A stretch of DNA of 64,000 bases from Lepidurus packardi (Eukaryota; Arthropoda; Branchiopoda; Notostraca; Triopsidae). The position numbers and the translations under genes were made by a program. The notes below the pieces were generated by a model that worked only from the letters and a program-made list of their open reading frames with translations, was not told where the DNA came from and ran no database searches. The stretch spans positions 11,562,235 to 11,626,234 of the forward strand of contig JAKZAN010000004.1 of assembly GCA_023053545.1 (NCBI GenBank). The letters run 5' to 3'. This document shows positions 36,301 through 48,880 of the stretch, in pieces (the stretch's first letter is position 1; each line of letters starts with the position of its first letter).

Positions 36301-36469
36301 TTGCAACCAAGTGCATTCTTCCTAGTATGATGATGCAGTTCATAGCAACACAGAAGGGAATTCAAAGCAACACAGGTCATAGCGGTAGCGAATAAGCTAA
36401 TAGAGAAGGTGCTTGGATATTCATTTTTGTCCTTTTCATTGTTCATCTGCTGGGAAAACGATAACCATT

Positions 36470-36790
36470 CGGAATGGGTTACGACGCTTGTAGTACCAAC
36501 AATGAAAACTCGACTTCTAACCGGCTTCAAAGCTTCTATTGAAGCATGTTGAAAGTGATTCACTTCACAGTTTCGTTCTTGCTAGTTTCGTTCTTGCTAA
36601 ATGAAAGCTTCCCATTGGCTTACGCAGTCATTGTTGCTGGTAAACATCAATGTTATGATTGGAAACGCAAAGGCAGTATAGGTACCCTTATAGCCAAGCC
36701 ACGAAACACTCTTACATGAAAGTATAGAAGATTTCCTACAAATTCTCTTGACAGTAAGGTAGCTCTATGATCAGTGAGTCGTGTAACAAG
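36470..36790 (+). repeat. Dispersed repeat of the CAACAATGA / CTTGACAGTA family
   Basis: ACCAACAATGAAAACTCGAC at about 36496, GTCATTGTTGCTGG at about 36626 and TTCTCTTGACAGTAAGGTAG at about 36742 are in the same order as at 28.08-28.73 kb. Confidence 0.75.
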
Positions 36791-37939
36791 CCGAGTAACT
36801 GGTACCAGTCGAGTAACTGGTCTAATTTCCGCCTTAATAAATTGGAAAAATTCCAATTAAACCATTACCAATGTATTACCAATGTCTTACCAATGTATGT
36901 ATTACCAATGATTGGGTGATATGGAAAGGACAAATCGAGGAGGCTATTTAGTGACTATTTATAAGCCGTTGAGGCAAAGTTCTCATGCACCTTGGAACAT
37001 TAATTTCGTATGCGAAAATGTCCTCTGTTAGCCCGCTGCTTTAAGTGAGTGGGGGTCCTTTTCAATGTTACAATCTTAGCAGCGGAGACCAGAGGAGAAG
37101 ACACATACAACACACATCTGGTGACCAGAAAAACCCACACAGACCCCAGTTTTGAGCGATGGCCCATGAAAGATGGCTTTTCGAGTGGGCCCTTCTTGGT
37201 CCATGCTCACGCACCGTCAATTCCTTCGCATGGAAATATGTGTGGAAACCGTCCTTTCCTCTTAAGCTCCCTTCTACTCCCTCCCAAACCAGGCCCCAAA
37301 CCCAACTTCTTAAGTGTGCGGAATATGAAGACAAAAACTCAACTCAGATTTTCAATTTTGTTTTATTTTTAAAATCTTAGTTTCGTTTTTGAATTGTGGA
37401 AAGCTTCTGTGGATTTATTTCATTTATTGCATTGATTGCATTGATTGGCACTTTTGATCCATACAAGTTTGAAGAAGCTAAGGAAAGAGAAGAGAGAAAA
37501 CTGAGAGGAAAAGGATCTATGGAATAATATAGGCCAGAAAGGCGTCCTAAATGGATGTTGCTGTGCGCTCAAGACTTTGCCAAAGCAACTTGACACCTTT
37601 CTTTCAAACCCGCCTTTGGCTGGGGGTTTTCTTGACGAAAGTTTAAAGGAAACATTTGGGGATAGGGGGAAGGGAAGGGAGGTTTGCTTTTGCTTAAGCA
37701 AACTTGTAAGAAGAATTTAAAGGTTCTTGTCAATTATAGCAATTAGCTACAGCCTCGCGACGGAACGAAGTTAACCCTTCCTTGCAACTTGACGTATGTT
37801 GGGCCTGTTTGCTGTTTGCCTCTCGAATTGGTCGCGAAAGCGCACAACTAATCCAAGTTAACCTCAGGTTTGTTCATATAGACCCCGACGTGCCCTTGCG
37901 TAATGACATAAACGTTTTGAGAGGTTAAATGATTCTACG

Positions 37940-38235
37940 ACTGAGCGACGTAAAGCTAAGCCGGAATTGGGGAATGAATCCCGGCTAGCAACAGTTCCCC
38001 CGTTCCCTAATTATTCGTTGTTGCGTTATGCGGGTGGCCCGGCTGGCCGCAGTAACGCGACGAGCCCGGATGGCCTTATGGGAGAACGTCGGTAGCCGTT
38101 TCAACGTGAACGTTTTATTGCGATGATGCTTCTCGTCCGCCCGGAGTAACGCTATGAGTCCCCCGATGGCCTACGGGGGAAAGTCGGTAGCTTTTCAAGG
38201 TTCACGTTTTATTGCGATGATGCTTTTTGCTTTCC
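37940..38235. repeat. GC-rich composite repeat, copy 1 of a 566-bp-spaced pair
   Basis: Begins GAGCGACGTAAAGCTAAGCC at 37943, then a tail GTTGTTGCGTTATG, then two units with the core followed by GTCGGTAGCYKTTTCAA and TTTTATTGCGATGATGC. It is the same plan as at 38.51-38.79 kb. Confidence 0.85.
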
Positions 38236-38504
38236 TTTTTTTTTATTGTGGTGTTGCTTTAATGTTAAAGCCCAATCAATCTTTTCATGTGTTTCTTATT
38301 TTGGCAAGGTTTCGGGCGAATGTTTTAGCGCAAAGAAAGAACTTGTAAGGTTTTTGCATTACTTTTTAAGGGCTTCCCTAGTTTTGCCGTCAGTAATGAA
38401 CACAAACCAAGGCACTAGTGTAGAGAGAACCAGCGTGGGTAGTGGAAATAGAAGGAAAAATTTTTAAAAATTAAGGAATAATTCCGTCTCAAGGACAAGG
38501 CAGC

Positions 38505-38800
38505 GACTGAGCGACGTAATGCAAGCCGGACTTGTGAAACGAATCGTAGCTAGGATAGTTCCCACGTCCGCTTATTATTTTTTGCGTTATGGCCGATTGC
38601 CCAGCCGTCCTGCCGCCCGGAGTAACGCTACGAGTCGCGGATGGCCTGATGGGGCAAGGCCGGTAACCTTTGCAATGCGAACGTTTTATAGAATTGATGA
38701 TTCGCGGCCGGCCGGAGTAGCGCTACGAGTCCGGCATGGTCTGATATGGGAACGTCGGTAGCTTTTCAATGCGGATGTTTTATTGCAATTCTCGCTTCTC
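38505..38800. repeat. GC-rich composite repeat, copy 2
   Basis: Begins GAGCGACGTAATGCAAGCC at 38509. Two cores at about 38617 (CCCGGAGTAACGCTACGAG) and 38710, each followed by an AACGTTTTAT or GATGTTTTAT spacer. The first module is also the start of each unit in the array at 63.5 kb. Confidence 0.85.
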
Positions 38801-39714
38801 TTTTTTCGTACCATGCTAGTGCCAAAAGGTGGAAAAGCAAAAGAGGGGTAAGCAGTAACGGGGGTTGCTTTTAGTTTCCGGGTCGTATTTTTTCAACAAT
38901 AGGAGAAACTACGCAGGTTCCAATTAAAGTGCTAGCGAAGCGTGTCGAATACTGGCAAGGCACGTGACCGACACCTCTCTGTGCTATTGTCGCCAACTTC
39001 GGAACATGCAGCATGTCAGGGGTAAAAAGCTTACATGTGCACCCCCCCCCCTTTTTTTTTTTAGAGATAGCGCTGCTACCCTACCACGGAGGTAAGAGAA
39101 CGTAAGTACTCATTGTTGTAAGAAATTGAAGGGCTTGAGCGTGACTGGAAACGTTCGTTCTCTTTTTTTTACTTTGAGTTTTGGTGAATCTGATGGTGGG
39201 AAATTAATTTAAAGCTTCCCTTGATCAAATCGAGATTGAGAGATTATTAGCTTGATAGAGGCAGGAGTCTTTTGCATAAGCGGTAAGCTTTTTTTTGTTG
39301 CAAAGTTAGCTAGGCCAAAAAAAAAATTAAATAAAAAAATAGAAAAAAGGATCAGAGAGATTAAGTAGAGAAGTGAGGGGAGGGAAAAGGTGCGCATAAT
39401 AAATTGTACTGGACCTCGACGTGAAATGATCTGTTCCCCATTTTGCTGGATCAGACCACAAAAAAAAATATATATATGAAGGGTTGCATGCTGAGTTATC
39501 GGAGATGTTCATCACGCTTTACTATGTCATAGTGTATAGCATTCTAGCAAAAATATCCTATTTTAATTATGATTTTTAATATCATTATGTTTGGAAACAT
39601 GTGTGCTAATTCCATATGGCAGAAATTTCAAGCGAATTTTTGTTTATTTTATTTTGATTCAAAGCAAGAAAAATTCTCAAATAATAGTTCCAAAATTTAG
39701 ATCAAAGGGATCTT

Positions 39715-39905
39715 ATTCTACTATTTTAAAATTATTATTAATCTTATTCTACTATTTTAAAATTATTATTATTATTAAATTATTAAAATTATTATTATTA
39801 TTAAATTATTAAAATTATTATTATTATTAAATTATTAAAATTATTATTATTATTATTAAATTATTAAAATTATTATTATTATTCTTAAATTGTTAAAATT
39901 AATAA
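39715..39905. repeat. ATT-rich microsatellite
   Basis: Repeated AAATTATTAAAATTATTATT words, clearly tandem, no coding. Confidence 0.9.
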
Positions 39906-40795
39906 ATTTAGAAATCAAGACATCAATAAATTTAGAGATCAAAGAGAAGGTAATGAGTGTTGATTGTATAATATTAATGATTAATGTAAATGGATTTTAT
40001 TTTATTTAGTATTTTTAATAAATGGGCTAAATTTGATTTATAATTCGAAAAATTCCGTTACGGAAAAAGCAATTATAATGGATGATTAGCGATTTGGCCT
40101 CCCAGCTGTTGGGTGCGTTATCCATCTCGTGTCACCGCGGACTTTTCCTTGTAAAAACGTTGGTGCTGATGTTATTATGGCTTGGCAGTGGAGGATTGCG
40201 ATGGATATCTGTAATTCCTTTGATGGCGTATTTGGATAAGGTCTTTCTTGCTGCGCTTGGGAACTTGGGAACTTGGAAACAGACGGTCCATCCGCCGCCC
40301 AAGACACCAGCATACACAGTAGTATTTATGTACTATAGCATAAGCCCAGAGTACAGTATTAATGTACAGGAGAAACGAGAGGCAGGGAAAGAGAGAGTAG
40401 ATCTTTACTTAACGAGTACCAACCAAGCCAAAGGGAAGAGAAACTGGATACACGCGAGAAAAATCCGAGAAGGCATACAGGGTTAGTATATAGAGTACCC
40501 ACACATCACATATACACAACACCACCCCATAAGCTTGGCTTTTTCCTTCCTTTGATTGTTTAAAACCAGGATATAAGGGCGAAACCGAATCCTCGATGGT
40601 TAAAGATAAAGAGGATATTTTTTCATGTTGTCTATTATTTTTCGCTATTTTTCTTTCTTTGTTTTAGACACGTTAGGTACTGCCTTTTTTAGTCTCGTTC
40701 ATTGCTATGTTTATATTATTAATATATAGACTAATTAGTCGTAATTCTATGACTTACCATTGATTATAAGGAGTCGGACGTAAGCTTATTGATGC

Positions 40796-41141
40796 GAAAC
40801 AATCACAGATGGCGCTGATGTTTGTTATGGCTTTTCTAAGAGCAACTTAGCTTTATTGATATGCTGGTTGGAACCAAAAGTGGTTACGAAACCGGTGAAT
40901 TCCCCATGCTAACCGCTTATACTGAACTAAGGTAGATCGGGAGCTTTAACCGAGAAGTATCAGACCAAATTCATTATTGCGTCATTGGGCTCGGGCTCTA
41001 CAAGGTCCTACTTCCTACACCAGTAACTCGCAAGTACAGCACAATGACGCAACAGTGAATGTTCTTTCCCCTTACGGAACACTAGACGGGAGTCTAGCGT
41101 ATTGATAGGAAACAATCACAGATGGCGCTGATGTTTGTTAT
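40796..41141 (+). repeat. Pair of 33-bp direct repeats 313 bp apart
   Basis: GAAACAATCACAGATGGCGC and the next 13 bases are identical at 40796-40828 and 41109-41141, with weaker similarity just upstream of each (TATTGATGC / TATTGATAG). Between them lies a degenerate solo end of the 14-kb foldback element. It may be the edge of an insertion or a decayed tandem unit. Confidence 0.75.
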
Positions 41142-41956
41142 TGTTTCATGAAACCCGCTGAATAGTTATTTTGAAGCTTTACTATCTAGTTTTACTATCT
41201 AGGCTCTAAGCTTTACTGTCTAGTTATTTCACGGTAGTAGTATTGGATTTAAGTTGTGATATTATAGAAGCTTTGATTTGTACAAGTTTTCGTTGCCTTA
41301 AGAAAATTTAAGGCAGTTTAATTTCGTTAAGTACTGAAATAATGAAGTAATGAAAGTAATGAAAGTACTCATTTGAAAATTTTAATTTAGGAATATTTGG
41401 AAAATAGTGTTGTGGGATTCTAGGACTTGGGGATGCTAGTGGAAAGTAAATTGTTGAAAAAGACTTGGGCAATTAACTTTTTTTTCTTTTTTTTTTGAGT
41501 TGATTTACCCATTACAGCGATTCGGAAAGGGGATCAAGATCAAGTTCAGTCAAATTGTCCTTAATATTTTGAAAGATGTTTTCTTCACTTTAAAAACTCT
41601 TGTTTCGTGTTTCAGCTGTCTGGCGTCTTATTTGCCTCCCAAAATGGCTTATAGCATTCCATGTTCTACTTGAAATGGGCGGAGATGGCGTTACTCTTGC
41701 GGATGATTAGGAAAAGGGACCGGTTATGCGCATGATTGGCTACTTAATCAGAGGGGAGAGCAATAGGTTGTTAATATGTTCCAAGTCTTCATAACGGTGA
41801 ACCGATCTTTATCAGCCTCTCTCTCTTCTTCTCTTTTTTTTGTTCTTTTTATTAGTTTTCCTTAGGTTAGAGAGTATTATTATGATTGGAAGCGAGGGTT
41901 TAAGGAAAATATGATGGGTCCGTGGATTATAGGACTAAAATATAAACCAGCTGGTT

Positions 41957-41987
<31 letters not shown>

Positions 41988-42739
41988 GGTAACACAGAGA
42001 CCAAAGAGGTGTGTAATTAGAAGGTGGAGCCGCTGTTTTCGTATTTTGGGGGGACATCCAAGTTTTGTAAAGGGTGGGAAAAGGGGGGAAAGCGGATTAT
42101 TATTATGATGTCCAGAAACAGAACTATTGTCGTTTTCGGATTAGTTAAAGTTAAGGGCGCAGCTGTCAATGTATCAAGCTAGACCCGTATTTCCGGCAGA
42201 TTGCAGTAAGACTCTATTTGTAACCCATATACACACACACACACGTGTTCTCAAGAGCTTCCAAGTCCACAAAACCTACAGGTGTGTTGATTATAGAGGT
42301 GGGAGAGTGTGTATTATTTAAGGAGCGACGTAAAAGTGATTCACAGGAGGGAGAAATGGGACAGGAATGTGCTCTAGTAGTGTGTGTATCGTGGCAATGA
42401 GATTTGGGAGGTAAATACGTCGAGTTTTTGTTGTTAAACGGTTTTGAATTGTGTGAAGGAAGGGAATTGAGCAGAGGAAGGTTCTAAGAAAATAAGGCTT
42501 GCTTGGCCGGGGAAAGCCGAAGAGACGTGGGGAAGCGAGCAACATAGAGGCGGTAGAGGGGGAAACGTTCGAATATTCTTTCGTGCAAGTCCCGCGATAC
42601 TTAACGGAGGGAAGGCCAGCAGAGCCGGTTTGTAGCTGTGTAGGGTTTCCGTGCTTCGATGGGGGCAGTTAAACGAGACGGACCCTGCTAAGCGGGCTGG
42701 CCAGCACGTACTAGCACGCGCGTTCGCCGGCCAGTTGTC

Positions 42740-43212
42740 AGTCGGGCTGAGACGCTCGAAGGGTGAACATCTCTTGGCAAGTCCAGGATTTCCATTGTCT
42801 TCACACAAACACGCGCGGAAACGGAAATTGAAATTTCAAGTGTTTGCGTTCTGAACGCCCTGTGACAATTTTTTAGAATTGCGTGAGTGAAAGTGAGAAT
42901 CAAACACTAGAATTTCGTGGGAATCAAGAATAGTTTTGCGCCAAAGAAAAGTTTAAGTGGATCGTTTAGACGCCAGAACTTGTGGAAAATTTACGTGTTG
43001 TGTGATAGTGTACAATTTCCCAAAATTCAATTTTCACGTGTAGTGCACAAGGACAATTTTTTTTCAAACCTCTTAAGCACAGCCAGAGTGTGTTCAATTA
43101 AAAACACGCCAATTAATTACAGGATTACAACTCGATTGATGCCAAAAATTCTCTTCGTCACCGGATTAAATTCTTTCTATACCACCAAAATACCGTGCAG
43201 TGCAATTATATG
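42740..43212 (+). promoter_or_regulatory. unc5: Candidate promoter and non-coding first exon of unc5
   Basis: A locally GC-richer stretch (42.60-42.80 kb) includes TCAGTC at 42738-42743, matching the arthropod initiator, which would put transcription start at the A, 42740. Leader-like sequence follows up to a strong donor, ATG|GTAAGC, at 43213. A second donor-like GTGAGT lies at 42883. Next downstream on this strand is the acceptor before the unc5 start codon at 52796. The motifs are seen; the assignment to unc5 and the exon ends are inference, and transcript data could place them elsewhere. Confidence 0.33.
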
Positions 43213-43480
43213 GTAAGCAAATTTACAATTTTGTGAATTTTACACACAATATTCTCGATTTAAACGTTATTTTTTAAACAGAAATCAATTCTGTTTTACT
43301 TCCAAAATGTCAAAATTTCGTTCATATTTTATAATTTAGTCATGCATACGTAAAACCAGATCATTATCTGGTTATGTCAGGTCGATGGTGACGAAAAAAT
43401 TTGGGAATTTTGATTAGCTTATTTTCTTTATTAAAGATGTGTGTGTGTATATGGGTAAAGGGAAGAGTGTGGCTTGATTA

Positions 43481-43482
<2 letters not shown>

Positions 43483-43512
<30 letters not shown>

Positions 43513-43603
43513 CTCTGATGGTAAAGAAACCCCAAACCGAAAAAGGCAGAAGGGGTCTATAAGATAAAAGTTATCCCATAGAAAAAAAAAAAAAAAAAAA
43601 AAA
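43483..43603. repeat. T30 and A22 runs in inverted arrangement
   Basis: T run 43483-43512 and A run 43582-43603 are separated by 69 bases, so the transcript could fold into an A/U stem. It lies just inside the putative first intron of unc5. Confidence 0.8.
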
Positions 43604-43609
43604 GTTGGG

Positions 43610-44130
43610 TGCCCTTTTTTGCATAAAAGGTTTGGACGTTTTTTTTACGAGTAACTTCATAATTCATCTGCATGTCCAAGGTATTATCCCCGATGCCGCA
43701 GCTAAAGCCATAATACAACAAAGAAAAGCCCTTCTCGAAGCCAAAGTATGCCTTATGATAGATGAGTCGATGCTAAGGCTTGATAGCCCACACTCATCCA
43801 CCCAAAAAAACTGGAAACTTTTTTTTAAAAAAATTATTTTCTGGCGACTTTTTTTTTTTGGCTTCAGATTTTCTCTCACGTTTTTTTTTAGGTCCCCAAA
43901 CGCTCCACAGAATAGAGACTAAATTAGCTAAACGTGGGTGACATTGATAGCTACACTACACGGCATTCTTGCATAATTAAAAAGGAATAAATTGACTGTT
44001 ATTTTCCTTCTTTTGGGGGGAGGAGTCAGAAAAAAAAAAGCAGAGCAAGTTTTGCAGATTTAAAAAAAAAATTCTGGGTAAATCGGTATTTTTTACAATG
44101 CTAAGCAGATTCTAAGATTTGTTAAATTAT
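43610..44130. other. Stretch without recognisable features
   Basis: A 105-codon open frame (43605-43922) ends in poly-T-coded phenylalanines and shows no domain. Otherwise A/T-rich. Confidence 0.35.
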
Positions 44131-44134
44131 GGGA

Positions 44135-44250
44135 TTTTAAATTATGAAATTTTTAAATTTTTTAAATTATGGAATTTTTTAATTTTTTAAATTATGGAAT
44201 TTTTTAATTTTTTAAATTATGGAATTTTTTAATTTTTTAAATTATGAAAT
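44135..44250. repeat. 26-bp AT minisatellite, about four copies
   Basis: AAATTATGGAATTTTTTAAT followed by TTTTTT repeats in tandem. Confidence 0.9.
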
Positions 44251-45701
44251 TACCAAAAGTGGGATTTTTGGTAATTTTAGCAATTTTCGCAGAGTTTAGC
44301 CATTTTTTAAGATGTCATTTTCGGTTAGTTGATTGTGATTATGATTAAGTTTATGATTATTAGGGGTTCTTTTTATGGCAGAGTCTAATTATGAAATGGT
44401 TCATTAATAACAATTGGAATTTGAGTACAATTCGATTTTGGCAAGAATTAGAAATGGGAATTTGTAGTAATGATGCGACCCCTTTTAACTTGTCTAATTT
44501 TAGAATAATTACAATTTGGGAATCATTAGACACGATTTCGTGGAAAATACCTTAATTAAAAAAAAAGAATTTAAAATAGAGAATTTTTGGAGGAGGTAAT
44601 TCGGATAATGAGGTAGCGAAACGAATCTGTTTTAGAGCAGCATGAAGTTTTTTCTGCGTGTCCCTGTCGTCTATTTGGCGAGTGTTGTAAAATAAAAAAA
44701 GCAGAAAGATTGCAGAGGGGAGAAGTGTGTCAAATTAGCCCTGGTTCGTGTCACTCATTTCACACGAACTTGCGATCGTAATCACAGGAACGAACGCGCG
44801 GGCCTATTTTCGGGTTCGTGTCAACCTTTTCCAACTCGAGTTGAAATTTAGCTCCATTTTTAATTTTCCTAAAAATAAAAAAAAAACGTTAGAAAAGGGA
44901 AGAAGAGGAAGCGTTATAAGACCTTGTTACTTAAGAATGTCAGCTAATTAATTAGGCACCGTGGATACTTAACTGTCGTACGCTGTTTATGACCCTTAAA
45001 AATGAGGTTCTTTTTCCTTTTATTTTATTTTTTTTTTCCGGCGAGAATAGGAAAGATAGAAAATATAAAATACATTTAAAAAAAAAAAGGAAAATCTATA
45101 ATAAAAAAAGGGTTAAGACATGCGGCGACCCGGTCTAGGGTGTTATGGATGCTTGTTAGCGTCTGACATTCATGACTCATTTACGTAAAGTGAGACTCTT
45201 TATTTATAGTTTTATCCACATTTGATCCGTGTCATCTACGCTTGACAGCGCCGGAGGAGGATCATTTTGGAACATAAATAAGGAATGCAATAAATAATCT
45301 ACCGAAAATTACACACACTTTTTTTCCCCCTTTCAAGAGTAATGAGCCACTCTGAAACAATTTGGGGCTCAAAAAACGAGAGCAGAAAATTTAGTTTCGA
45401 GGGATATTTTTCGCTCCTTCATGCGCGAAGGAGTAATTAAGCTAATATTTCATAAAAAAAAATTTCAGTATTTTTCATTAAGAAATTTTCGATATTTTTC
45501 TCTGTTTCATGCGCGAAGGAGTAATTAAGCTAATTATTTCATTAAGAAATTTTCAGAAAATAAGACTGCGTGTTTTTTGTGACGTCACAGAGTTTATACG
45601 TCATCTACCCCCCAACCAACCAACCCAAAAAAATCAAATGAAAACAAAATTCATCGGAGTGATAATTTCCACTATTTTCCCCCACTTTTATTGAGTGTCC
45701 C

Positions 45702-47345
45702 TAATTAATCTACCCTAATTTACTCGATTTTACTAATTTACCTGTATCAAATAGTCAATCAATCCGATTGAAATATACATCATTAGCTATTATAAAATGG
45801 ACTAAAATAAATAATACAAAAATATAGTAAAACAAATCATACAAAAAATATAGTAAACTAAATAAAAAAAATATAGCAAAATAAATAATACAAAAAATAT
45901 AGTAAACTAAATAATACAAAAAAATAGTAAAATAAATAATACAAAAAATGTAGTAAACTAAATAATACAAAAAATATAGCAAAATAAATAATACAAAAAT
46001 ATAGTAAAATAAATAATACAAAAAATATAGTAAAATAAATAATACAAAAAATAGTAAAATAAATAATACAAAAAAATAGTAAAATAAATAATACAAAAAA
46101 TGTAGTAAACTAAATAATACAAAAAATATAGTAAACTAAATAATACAAAAAATATAGTAAACTAAATAATACAAAAATATAGTAAACTAAATAAAAAAAA
46201 TATAGTAAAATAAATAATACCGCCGTATGCATACTGAGAATTACATAAGGGTGCTCACAAGCTTCGAAATTAGGTGCAAAAGATGTGCATTTGTGTAATT
46301 AATCTACCCTAATTTACTCGATTTTACTAATTTACCTGTATCAAATAGTCAATCAATCCGATTGAAATATACATCATTAGCTATTATAAAATGGACTAAA
46401 ATAAATAATACAAAAATATAGTAAAACAAATCATACAAAAAATATAGTAAACTAAATAAAAAAAATATAGCAAAATAAATAATACAAAAAATATAGTAAA
46501 CTAAATAATACAAAAAAATAGTAAAATAAATAATACAAAAAATGTAGTAAACTAAATAATACAAAAAATATAGCAAAATAAATAATACAAAAATATAGTA
46601 AAATAAATAATACAAAAAATAGTAAAATAAATAATACAAAAAAATAGTAAAATAAATAATACAAAAAATGTAGTAAACTAAATAATACAAAAAATATAGT
46701 AAACTAAATAATACAAAAAATATAGTAAACTAAATAATACAAAAATATAGTAAACTAAATAAAAAAAATATAGTAAAATAAATAATACCGCCGTATGCAT
46801 ACTGAGAATTACATAAGGGTGCTCACAAGCTTCGAAATTAGGTGCAAAAGATGTGCATTTGTGTAATTAATCTACCCTAATTTACTCGATTTTACTAATT
46901 TACCTGTATCAAATAGTCAATCAATCCGATTGAAATATACATCATTAGCTATTATAAAATGGACTAAAATAAATAATACAAAAATATAGTAAAACAAATC
47001 ATACAAAAAATAGTAAAATAAATAATACAAAAAATATAGCAAAATAAATAATACAAAAATATAGTAAAATAAATAATACAAAAAATATAGCAAAATAAAT
47101 AATACAAAAAATATAGCAAAATAAATAATACAAAAAATATAGCAAAATAAATAATACAAAAATATAGTAAAATAAATAATACAAAAAATATAGCAAAATA
47201 AATAATACAAAAAATATAGCAAAATAAATAATACAAAAAATATAGCAAAATAAATAATACAAAAATATAGTAAAATAAATAATACAAAAATATAGTAAAC
47301 TAAATACAAAAAATATAGTCAAATAAATACAAAAAAAATATAGAA
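45702..47345. repeat. Three-copy macro-repeat (594 and 568 bp) built on an AATAATACAAAAAATATAGT minisatellite
   Basis: TAATTAATCTACCCTAATTT starts copies at 45702, 46296 and 46864. Copies 1 and 2 are nearly identical, including the order of variant short repeats. Copy 3 keeps the first 130 bases but has a rearranged minisatellite. A unique linker (CCGCCGTATGCATACTGAG) separates the copies. Long tyrosine/phenylalanine-rich minus-strand frames are by-products. Confidence 0.95.
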
Positions 47346-47349
47346 AGAA

Positions 47350-48300
47350 AATGAATGAAGTAGAATAGAAAATTGGTTGGAAAGCAGTTGGCGAGTTAGC
47401 GAAAAATTGTTGTTTGTTTCTGGGTAGAAATGAGGAAATTTAAGAAGTGTTTCAGGGAGTAATTGGATCTTTTGGGGGTGTTTTGGGACTTGTTTTCTGG
47501 TTTGGCCTGGCCTTGTAAGTTGCAGTCCAAAGTTCTAACGATTGTGTGGCGAAAAAGGGCAATGCAGAGCAGCAGCTTTTTAAAAAGGTGACTAATGGAC
47601 TTTTCTGTGTGGGGGTCATAAAGCGTCATTGTCGAAACGAGGTTGCAGGTCTTAGAGTAAAGATAAACGCCATAAGCAACAAATAGGGGCAGAAATGTAG
47701 CAACGAAATGGAAAATGTGGTCATTTGAAGGTTTTTGTCTGGTCGATAGCGTTGGAATCTTGAAAAGAAACGAGTTTGGTTGTGTACTTTTCAAGTTACA
47801 GTGCATAGAGACCAGATTGTCAGCATCCCACGAGACTCGTTGTCGTCGATGCACTTAACCCCCAAGTTAAGAGACAAAGACAAAAGCTTCAAGATGATTG
47901 GCCGGGAAATTTCTCCTGTTGGGCCTTTTAGCCCTAGTAAAAAGCCAAAGCCTTATAGCACTCGGAAAGGCTCGGTAGTTTTAAAAGGGGGGGTTGAAAA
48001 AATCAGGCAAGATCTCGTTGCCTTAACCCGAAAGGGACTGATGGTCCAGTCGAGATAAAAATCCCCCCGAAAATGGTCTTTTTCCCCATTTTCCGATTTT
48101 CTTCCAAGACCTTGAGAAGACTTTTCCAAATGTGGGAAAGTTATAAGCCAAGTTTCAAAGCATGCCAAAAGCTTAAAAGTTCCGCTCTCGGTGCACTAGA
48201 ACGCTTAATTACACACGCGATGTTTCGTTAATGAGCGATGATGAAGATGGTTTGATGTAAAAAATCATGAGCAAGGGGTTTAGGGTTCGATTTCCTTTGT
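47350..48300. other. Stretch without recognisable features
   Basis: A 152-codon minus-strand frame (47396-47854) has no domain or compositional sign of a gene that I can identify. Confidence 0.4.
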
Positions 48301-48309
48301 ATGTTTGCG

Positions 48310-48880
48310 CCAATTGATTGGATAGAATGACAGATTAAGGATTCTAGTTATTGTGATTGTTTTGATTAAAGTCATTAATTATTAAAGTCAATATCATTAT
48401 ATCAGATAAAGTCAGTATCATTAAAGTAAGTGATATTGTTTACAAATAAAGAAATGAAATTGATTGGATAGAATGACAGATTAGGGATTCTAGTTATTTG
48501 ATTTTGGTGGGTTGATTTTAGTCTTGATTATTGAATTCATTTCCATTCAAAGTAGGTGATATTGTTTCTATAAAAAAGAAAGAAAGGAAATAGATTTGGT
48601 AAATATTTCTATAAACCAAAGTAATCAATAATAAATTGGAAAAAAAAAATAATAAATAGGAAAATAAATCGATTTAAAAGAATCTATAAGTAATAAATAT
48701 ATAAATATAGTAAAGTATAATATATAAATATAGTAAAGAATATATAAATAAATCTATAAAATCTATAAAAAAGAAAGAAAGGAAATAGATTTTGTAAATA
48801 TTTCAATGAACCAAAGTAATCAATAATAAATTGGAAAAGAAATAATAAATAGGAAAATAAATCGATTTAAAAGATGGGTT
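48310..48880. repeat. Imperfect direct duplications, AT-rich
   Basis: GATTGGATAGAATGACAGAT occurs at about 48317 and 48460. TAAAAAAGAAAGAAAGGAAA begins two ~100-base copies at 48571 and 48766 (195 apart), both ending AAATCGATTTAAAAG. Confidence 0.85.

Noticed and set aside
40082-40486. 134-codon + strand open frame
   Set aside because: Hydrophobic beginning but no recognisable domain, no following exon and no conserved motif.
45755-47322. Long tyrosine/phenylalanine-rich minus-strand frames
   Set aside because: By-product of the AT minisatellite; the frames simply follow the repeat.
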